NCBI GenBank assembly: GCA_029777145.1
Contig: JAKOSS010000351.1
Span: 1-5,403 of the forward strand
From: Acidobacteriota bacterium
GTDB taxonomy: Bacteria > Acidobacteriota > Blastocatellia > Pyrinomonadales > Pyrinomonadaceae
Direction of reading: 5' to 3'
Length of the DNA stretch: 5,403 bases
The notes below the pieces were generated by a model. It ran no database searches, was not told the origin of the DNA, and saw nothing but the letters and a program-made list of their open reading frames with translations. Every line of letters starts with the position of its first letter. Within the stretch, counting starts at the first letter, position 1. Made by a program: the position numbers and the translations under genes. Shown here in pieces: positions 1 through 2,748 of the stretch.

Positions 1-42
1 CAAATCGCAAATCCCAAATCGAAAATTCCAAATGGAGAGGCC
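1..42 (+). repeat. Heptamer-period repeat array A with terminal motif
   Basis: Five 7-base units run in register: CAAATCG, CAAATCC, CAAATCG, AAAATTC and CAAATGG, followed by AGAGGCC. The array may start before the window. The last 14 bases (29-42) recur exactly at 976-989, and the whole 42-base block matches 948-989 at 35 of 42 positions. The array abuts an Rhs-like coding fragment on its right. Heptamer arrays of this kind are known in bacterial spacers (for example the STRR repeats of cyanobacteria); relation to those is not claimed. Confidence 0.75.
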
Positions 43-118
43 GTGTATTCCGCCACAAGCGTTCCTCCTTCATCATAAACCCGTTTTGCATTTTTGGACG
101 CGCTTTTTGCGGGGTGTT
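39..118 (-). pseudogene. Rhs/YD-repeat protein fragment
   Basis: Read on the minus strand from 118, one frame gives GEHPAKSASKNAKRVYDEGG and continues TLVAEYTA down to 39. The piece RVYDEGGTLVAEYTA has the pattern of Rhs/YD repeats (an aromatic Y-D followed by a G turn, then a hydrophobic strand ending in EY). Reading on leads directly into heptamer array A, where the protein character is lost. On the other side it meets the palindromic repeat at 129. The segment is therefore a coding scrap caught between repeats, with no start or stop of its own. It lies on the same strand as the Rhs tail at 1695-2400 and could derive from the same or a related gene. The family call rests on one repeat unit, so it is moderately sure only. 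Confidence 0.5.
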
Positions 119-128
119 CGCCATCGTC

Positions 129-166
129 AGCGTGCGGAGCACGCGTCGTGACGATAGCACCATGTG
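129..166 (+). repeat. Palindromic repeat, left inverted copy
   Basis: The core is a small hairpin GCGTGC-GGA-GCACGC (130-144). A wider stem pairs ATCGTCA at 123-129 with TGACGAT at 149-155, giving 13 paired bases with a four-base bulge at 145-148. The 38-base block occurs again in inverted orientation at 339-376 with 33 of 38 positions identical, including 17 consecutive bases (129-145 against 360-376). Similarity continues weakly beyond 166 with a short gap. It resembles a REP-type extragenic palindrome. Confidence 0.7.
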
Positions 167-274
167 GAGGCGAAGCGGAATCAAGGGGAAAGGGCGAGCG
201 GGTGATCGGGGGAGTGTGAGAGAATTGGTGAAATTCGCGGAATTCGCGGCCGGTTCAATTCGTCTGACCGGAGA

Positions 275-291
275 CGCGTGTTTCACACGCT
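275..291 (+). repeat. Variant copy of the palindromic hairpin
   Basis: CGCGTGTTTCACACGCT forms the stem GCGTGT / ACACGC around TTC. It has the same outline as 360-376 (CGCGTG, five variable bases, CACGCT). Within the variable five the closing C-G pair of the other copy is replaced by T-A, which keeps the stem. Two copies with a paired change suggest the folded form matters or that this is a drifted repeat. Confidence 0.5.
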
Positions 292-338
292 TCCGATTCA
301 TCATGAGAACGCACACACCAGGTTCCGCCTCGCGGCGT

Positions 339-376
339 CACCCGGTGCTATCGGCACATCGCGTGCTCCGCACGCT
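339..376 (-). repeat. Palindromic repeat, right inverted copy
   Basis: This is the inverted partner of 129-166. It carries the hairpin GCGTGC-TCC-GCACGC at 361-375. The two copies face each other across about 172 bases that contain the variant hairpin at 275-291. The block directly abuts the coding-like remnant at 377-463. Confidence 0.7.
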
Positions 377-463
377 CGAAATCATTTCCCAGACCGACGG
401 TTCCTGCTCAAGGATGTCGTTGAACATTCCCTTGACCGTGACCGGCTTGGGCCCGACGTTGGA
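377..463 (-). pseudogene. Coding-like remnant of unknown origin
   Basis: On the minus strand, 29 codons from 463 to 377 read like ordinary protein: SNVGPKPVTVKGMFNDILEQ followed by EPSVWEMIS. It is hydrophilic with a plausible amphipathic helix and has G/C-rich third positions like a real gene. It is sandwiched exactly between heptamer array B (464-519) and the inverted palindromic repeat (339-376). The frame runs on through the repeat to a TGA at 338-340, giving a tail that looks like translated repeat. There is no start codon context. I do not recognise a family. It may be a gene scrap, or part of a dispersed repeat that happens to read well. Confidence 0.3.
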
Positions 464-519
464 GAAATCCCAAATCCCAATTCCCATATCCGCAATCCCA
501 AATCCGAATTCCCAAATGC
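464..519 (+). repeat. Heptamer-period repeat array B
   Basis: Eight 7-base units run in perfect register: GAAATCC, CAAATCC, CAATTCC, CATATCC, GCAATCC, CAAATCC, GAATTCC and CAAATGC. It is the cleanest array in the window. As in arrays A and D, the last unit changes to CAAATG plus G or C, and is followed by a purine-rich stretch ending in GGCC (GATAAGGCCC here). Confidence 0.85.
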
Positions 520-603
520 GATAAGGCCCTTTTCCATCGCGGCGACTGCCAGCGGGAAAGCAAGCGACAACTTGCGCGCCGCCGCGATCACATTCTGGAC
601 TAC
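520..603 (-). other. Coding-like segment between arrays B and C
   Basis: On the minus strand the segment reads VVQNVIAAARKLSLAFPLAV then AAMEKGLI, an alanine-rich helix-like stretch. It lies between two heptamer arrays in opposite orientation (464-519 and 604-624) and has no start or stop. I do not recognise it. It may be a gene scrap or simply the unique centre of a repeat element. Confidence 0.2.
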
Positions 604-624
604 GGATTTCGGATTTCGTATTCG
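604..624 (-). repeat. Short heptamer array C, opposite orientation
   Basis: Three 7-base units, GGATTTC, GGATTTC and GTATTCG, are the reverse complement of the CAAATCC-type unit. The array thus faces array B across about 84 bases. Confidence 0.6.
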
Positions 625-648
625 CCGGCGCAGGTCAAGCCGACCGAG

Positions 649-855
649 ACATTCGCAGGTCAGGAAGAGGCGCTCTGCGCCCGCTTCTAAATTTGTGGCC
701 TTCAGCGACAGGAAACCACACGGATCACGCACCCGAGGTTTGCTTCGCCGAAAGTCGGGCTTTACTGTTTATCTCCTTCGGCGAATGTGGCCTGTCCGGA
801 TTCCGTATTTCTGAGGAAAGCGGGCGCAGAGCAACCCTTCCTGACCTGCGAATGT
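649..855. repeat. 207-base element with 38-base inverted ends
   Basis: The left arm 649-686 and the right arm 818-855 are inverted copies, identical at 35 of 38 positions; both read ACATTCGCAGGTCAGGAAG then GCTCTGCGCCCGCTT with four variable bases between. Inside, TTCGCCGAA (744-752) pairs with TTCGGCGAA (777-785), so the element folds as nested stems. CGCAGGTCA from the arm also occurs alone at 629-637. No target-site duplication is visible next to the arms and no transposase reading frame is inside. It could be a non-autonomous mobile element or two inverted copies of a dispersed repeat. Confidence 0.65.
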
Positions 856-903
856 GTTTGTAAAGTTGGGTGAAATTAATCGCCTCCAACCCATTTGGGA
901 TGG

Positions 904-920
904 CCGACTTCGGAAGTCGG
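904..920. repeat. 17-base palindrome
   Basis: CCGACTTC-G-GAAGTCGG is a perfect palindrome with 8-base arms. It lies alone in the spacer between the 207-base element and array D, and has no T-run on either side, so it is not a typical terminator. Confidence 0.5.
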
Positions 921-947
921 ATTCTGGCATCGGGACTTGATATTAGC

Positions 948-989
948 CCAATCGCAAATCGGCATTCGAAAATCGCAAATGGAGAGGCC
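948..989 (+). repeat. Heptamer-period repeat array D with terminal motif
   Basis: The units are CCAATCG, CAAATCG, GCATTCG, AAAATCG and CAAATGG, followed by AGAGGCC. It matches array A (1-42) at 35 of 42 positions and ends in the same 14 bases. A degenerate continuation (AATCCAA, AATCAAA, AATCGG) runs to about 1010. Arrays A and D bound a block of about 950 bases filled with other repeats. Confidence 0.8.
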
Positions 990-1042
990 AATCCAAAATC
1001 AAAAATCGGCTGAATCGGAGAGAAACTTGATTCTGATTTCGT

Positions 1043-1077
1043 CCATATCCCCGGAGCGACGAACTCCGGGGATATGG
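1043..1077. repeat. Perfect 14-base inverted repeat (hairpin)
   Basis: CCATATCCCCGGAG at 1043-1056 and CTCCGGGGATATGG at 1064-1077 are exact reverse complements around the 7-base loop CGACGAA. It is the strongest stem in the window. Neither side is followed by a T-run, so an intrinsic terminator is unlikely. It lies downstream of the minus-strand membrane gene and could stabilise or end that transcript, or be an extragenic palindrome. Confidence 0.8.
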
Positions 1078-1132
1078 TAGGTTTGGCAATGATTTAATTG
1101 TTCCGAGTCGCCATTGGACGGAAACTCGCCGA

Positions 1133-1152
1133 AATTCGTCGCTGCGAGAATT
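1133..1152. repeat. Imperfect hairpin
   Basis: AATTC (1133-1137) pairs with GAATT (1148-1152) and TCGC with GCGA across a one-base loop, with one bulged G at 1138. The stretch TTCGTCGC (1135-1142) is also complementary to the loop side GCGACGAA (1056-1063) of the hairpin at 1043-1077, so two alternative folds exist. Confidence 0.4.
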
Positions 1153-1170
1153 CTGAAGCCGCCCAGTATT

Positions 1171-1195
1171 GCGATCTTCCCTTGCGGAAGATCGC
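1171..1195. repeat. Perfect 10-base inverted repeat after the membrane gene
   Basis: GCGATCTTCC (1171-1180) and GGAAGATCGC (1186-1195) pair perfectly around CTTGC. On the minus strand it starts 19 bases after the stop codon of the membrane protein gene. That placement suits a transcript-end hairpin, but no T-run follows, so it would have to act as a Rho-dependent end or a 3' stabiliser. Confidence 0.6.
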
Positions 1196-1214
1196 CGAGC
1201 CAACCTATCATTGA

Positions 1215-1640
1215 CTATGCCCGTTGAAAATGTTGATGAACGAACCCTATTGCCGCCTGAACAAGAGAAGTGAGAGCCCAGACGATGGTTCCATTCAACG
1301 GAACCAAGATAAGAAAACTGCGGACCCGGTGGGTCGAAAACACTCTGCCCGCATTGAGCAGGAGGCCGTCGCTCACGACGATGTCATGAAACCGGATGAT
1401 ATCCTCGGCTTGAAACAGCAGAATGGCGATAAAGGCGCCGAGCAGGGTTACATAAATCAGCCTGGCGGCGGCTCTGCTTCTCGACAAGGCAAGGTAAGCG
1501 ACCAAGTAGGACACGCACTCGCGTGCGACGCTCCAGGCATATTCCGCCGAAGAACTTCCGGCACTACCCCGTGCGTGCTCCCAGAAAAGCCCGATCAGGA
1601 TGCCTGCGACAACCAGGCTGACCGTCGTCCATTTATTCAT
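1215..1640 (-). CDS. Small four-helix membrane protein; candidate immunity protein
   Basis: This is a predicted inner-membrane protein of 141 residues. I do not recognise its family. Four hydrophobic segments are visible: about 5-20 (VSLVVAGILIG), 42-53 (VSYLVAYLAL), 61-77 (LIYVTLLGAFIAILLF) and 109-133 (FLILVPLNGTIVWAL). The first loop is small and Gly/Ser-rich (24-32). The start chosen is the ATG at 1640, because the AGGAG at 1649-1653 sits 8 bases before it. The ATG two codons upstream (1646) would have only 2 bases of spacing, and the frame could reach a TTG at 1685 without such a site. The gene begins 54 bases after the stop of the Rhs tip on the same strand. In polymorphic toxin loci a small gene directly after an Rhs tip is usually its immunity gene, and membrane immunity proteins exist for membrane-acting toxins. 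That role is inferred from position only. It may also be an unrelated orphan. Confidence 0.7.
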   Translation of the reverse strand: MNKWTTVSLVVAGILIGLFWEHARGSAGSSSAEYAWSVARECVSYLVAYLALSRSRAAARLIYVTLLGAFIAILLFQAEDIIRFHDIVVSDGLLLNAGRVFSTHRVRSFLILVPLNGTIVWALTSLVQAAIGFVHQHFQRA

Positions 1641-1648
1641 ATTCATTT

Positions 1649-1653
1649 CTCCT
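1649..1653 (-). promoter_or_regulatory. Ribosome binding site deciding the membrane gene start
   Basis: AGGAG on the minus strand lies 8 bases before the ATG at 1640 and only 2 bases before the ATG at 1646. It therefore selects the MNKWTT start. Confidence 0.7.
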
Positions 1654-1694
1654 GTGCGAACAGCCCCAAAATCTGCAACACTCAAATTTCGATG

Positions 1695-2400
1695 TTACTT
1701 GCAAATCTTCTCTCGAATCATCTTCCCTATGTTCTTAAGCTCCGCTGGGTTGAAGCGCAAAAGCCACCCAATCTCAAACGCTGCGTTTCCAAGTGCCGCA
1801 TCCCTTTCGTGATCGCCCAATTCATGGATTACGACTGTTAGGGCCATTCCGTTGATTCCACCACTGAAGTAGGCTGCGAAGTGATGGGTCTGATCACTCG
1901 CAACATTGTCATTCTCGAGAAATCCGTCCTTGAGGCCGCCTTGCCCCAACATCTCGTTCACATTTGGATCGTTTGCCACAAGACGACCTACAGGGCCACG
2001 CCAGTAGAGCGAAGCTGCCGCTACAACGCCGTCCAAGGGCCGCCCAATGTAGTAATTACTGAAAATTTTGTCAAATTCTGCGAGGATCTGCGCGTCTGTC
2101 GCATCCTTCCCCAAAGCCTTCCGTGCTTGATCGTAAGAATCCTGCGCGACTTGAGCCATTCGCTGACATGCTTGCTCATGGGACGCCCCCACCTCCGCCC
2201 CCCGGCAATCCTGGGTCTCCACTGCTCCAAGGATCATCGAATCCACTGACACTCACATCAAAGTGCTCGTCCCAAATTCTGTCAAACCAAGAGATTTGAA
2301 TCGTTACATACCAATGTGACGTTTCGGTGAGCCCGCTCGGGTCAACGAAGTTCGTCGGCTGGCTTTCGACGTACGAATACCGGTTCCAGCTTTGGGGATC
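1695..2400 (-). pseudogene. Rhs-family protein, C-terminal end with variable tip; truncated and frameshifted
   Basis: From 2400 one frame reads DPQSWNRYSYVESQPTNFVD then PSGL, the hyperconserved end of the Rhs core, where the shell closes before the variable tip. It continues through SWFDRIWDEHFDVSVSG to a glycine run and a TGA at 2176-2178. The tip resumes in the neighbouring frame from about 2187 (ASHEQACQRMAQVAQ) and ends at the TAA at 1695-1697, about 163 residues later. One extra base in the G-rich tract (2186-2203) explains the switch. The tip is helical, with SDQTHHFAAYFSGG, HELGDHERD and LGNAAFEIG as its most conserved-looking parts; I cannot assign a catalytic fold. Upstream of 2400 the frame reaches a TGA at 2434-2436 and no Rhs core is seen, so more than a thousand residues expected of a full Rhs protein are missing. 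A GTG at 2252 opens the tip frame but has an in-frame TGA directly before it and no ribosome binding site. A short free-standing tip protein is possible but less likely. Confidence 0.75.
2186..2203 (-). other. G-rich tract where the reading frame breaks
   Basis: On the minus strand a run of six G (2198-2203) and a run of five G (2186-2190) encode the glycine linker between Rhs core and tip. Removing one G from the five-base run gives LPGGGGGASHEQACQRM without interruption, and one from the six-base run also restores the frame. The break may be a true mutation, a slippage-prone phase-variable switch, or a base-calling error in a homopolymer. Confidence 0.65.
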
Positions 2401-2737
2401 ACCGACCGAGGCGGAGCCGCCGGCGTGGTCGTTTCACCCTTTGTTTCCTTCGCTTCCTTGAGCCTTCCGATGGAGAGCCGTTCGGAAGGTCGGATAGAGG
2501 CTTGAAGCGGATTCGCCGGCGCGCGGGTATCCGACGGCACGTATTATCACGCCCGCCATTTCCCGACAATCCGTCGCAGCTTCTCCGCGACTGGAAAAAT
2601 TCACCATTCAACTGCTCAGAAATCCTCACTTTTACCAATAAATCTCACATTATCAAACATTTTCCCCGCACGTCGAGACGGCATATCAGTTGCAATTACA
2701 ACAGGTAACGCCGCAGCTGTTTCCATCTCAATTTCCC
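2401..2737. other. Spacer between the Rhs remnant and the large gene
   Basis: I see no gene here. CCTTCCGA (2463-2470) and TCGGAAGG (2482-2489) form a perfect 8-base stem with an 11-base loop and no T-run. Both strands have open frames, but they give Arg/Pro-rich or low-quality protein without ribosome sites. The plus frame of the large gene has no stop from 2506 to its start yet contains no ATG, GTG or TTG there. An AT-richer pocket at about 2590-2665 is the likeliest place for the promoter of the large gene, but no convincing -35/-10 pair can be named. Confidence 0.5.
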
Positions 2738-2741
2738 GAGG
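2738..2741 (+). promoter_or_regulatory. Ribosome binding site of the large gene
   Basis: GAGG lies 7 bases before the ATG at 2749. Together with the export signal that starts exactly at this ATG and the lack of any other start codon upstream in frame, it fixes the start. Confidence 0.55.
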
Positions 2742-2748
2742 CACGGCC

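Noticed and set aside
114..814. Long open frames on both strands across the repeat region
   Set aside because: They run through hairpins and heptamer arrays, give Arg/Ser-rich text or translated repeats, and lack ribosome binding sites.
1..1010. CRISPR array
   Set aside because: The repeats are 7 bases long and contiguous, with no regular spacers.
999..1211. 70-codon minus-strand frame (MIGWLGDLPQGKIAI...)
   Set aside because: It is built from the hairpins at 1043-1077, 1133-1152 and 1171-1195 and has no ribosome binding site; better explained as translated repeat.
1805..1825. Possible zinc protease motif HELGDHE in the Rhs tip
   Set aside because: The spacing is HExxxH, not the required HExxH, so a gluzincin call is not supported.
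1224..1841. Plus-strand open frame of 205 codons opposite the membrane gene
   Set aside because: Antisense shadow; the minus strand has a clear ribosome site and coherent membrane helices, while this one is compositionally odd.
2250..2252. GTG as a true start of a free-standing tip protein
   Set aside because: No ribosome binding site, and the first 20 codons overlap Rhs-like sequence in another frame; a frameshifted Rhs tail explains it better.
2463..2489. Hairpin in the spacer as an intrinsic terminator
   Set aside because: The stem is good but no T-run follows on either strand.
2506..2748. In-frame extension of the large gene upstream of 2749
   Set aside because: There is no ATG, GTG or TTG in the open stretch, and the export signal and ribosome site fit 2749.
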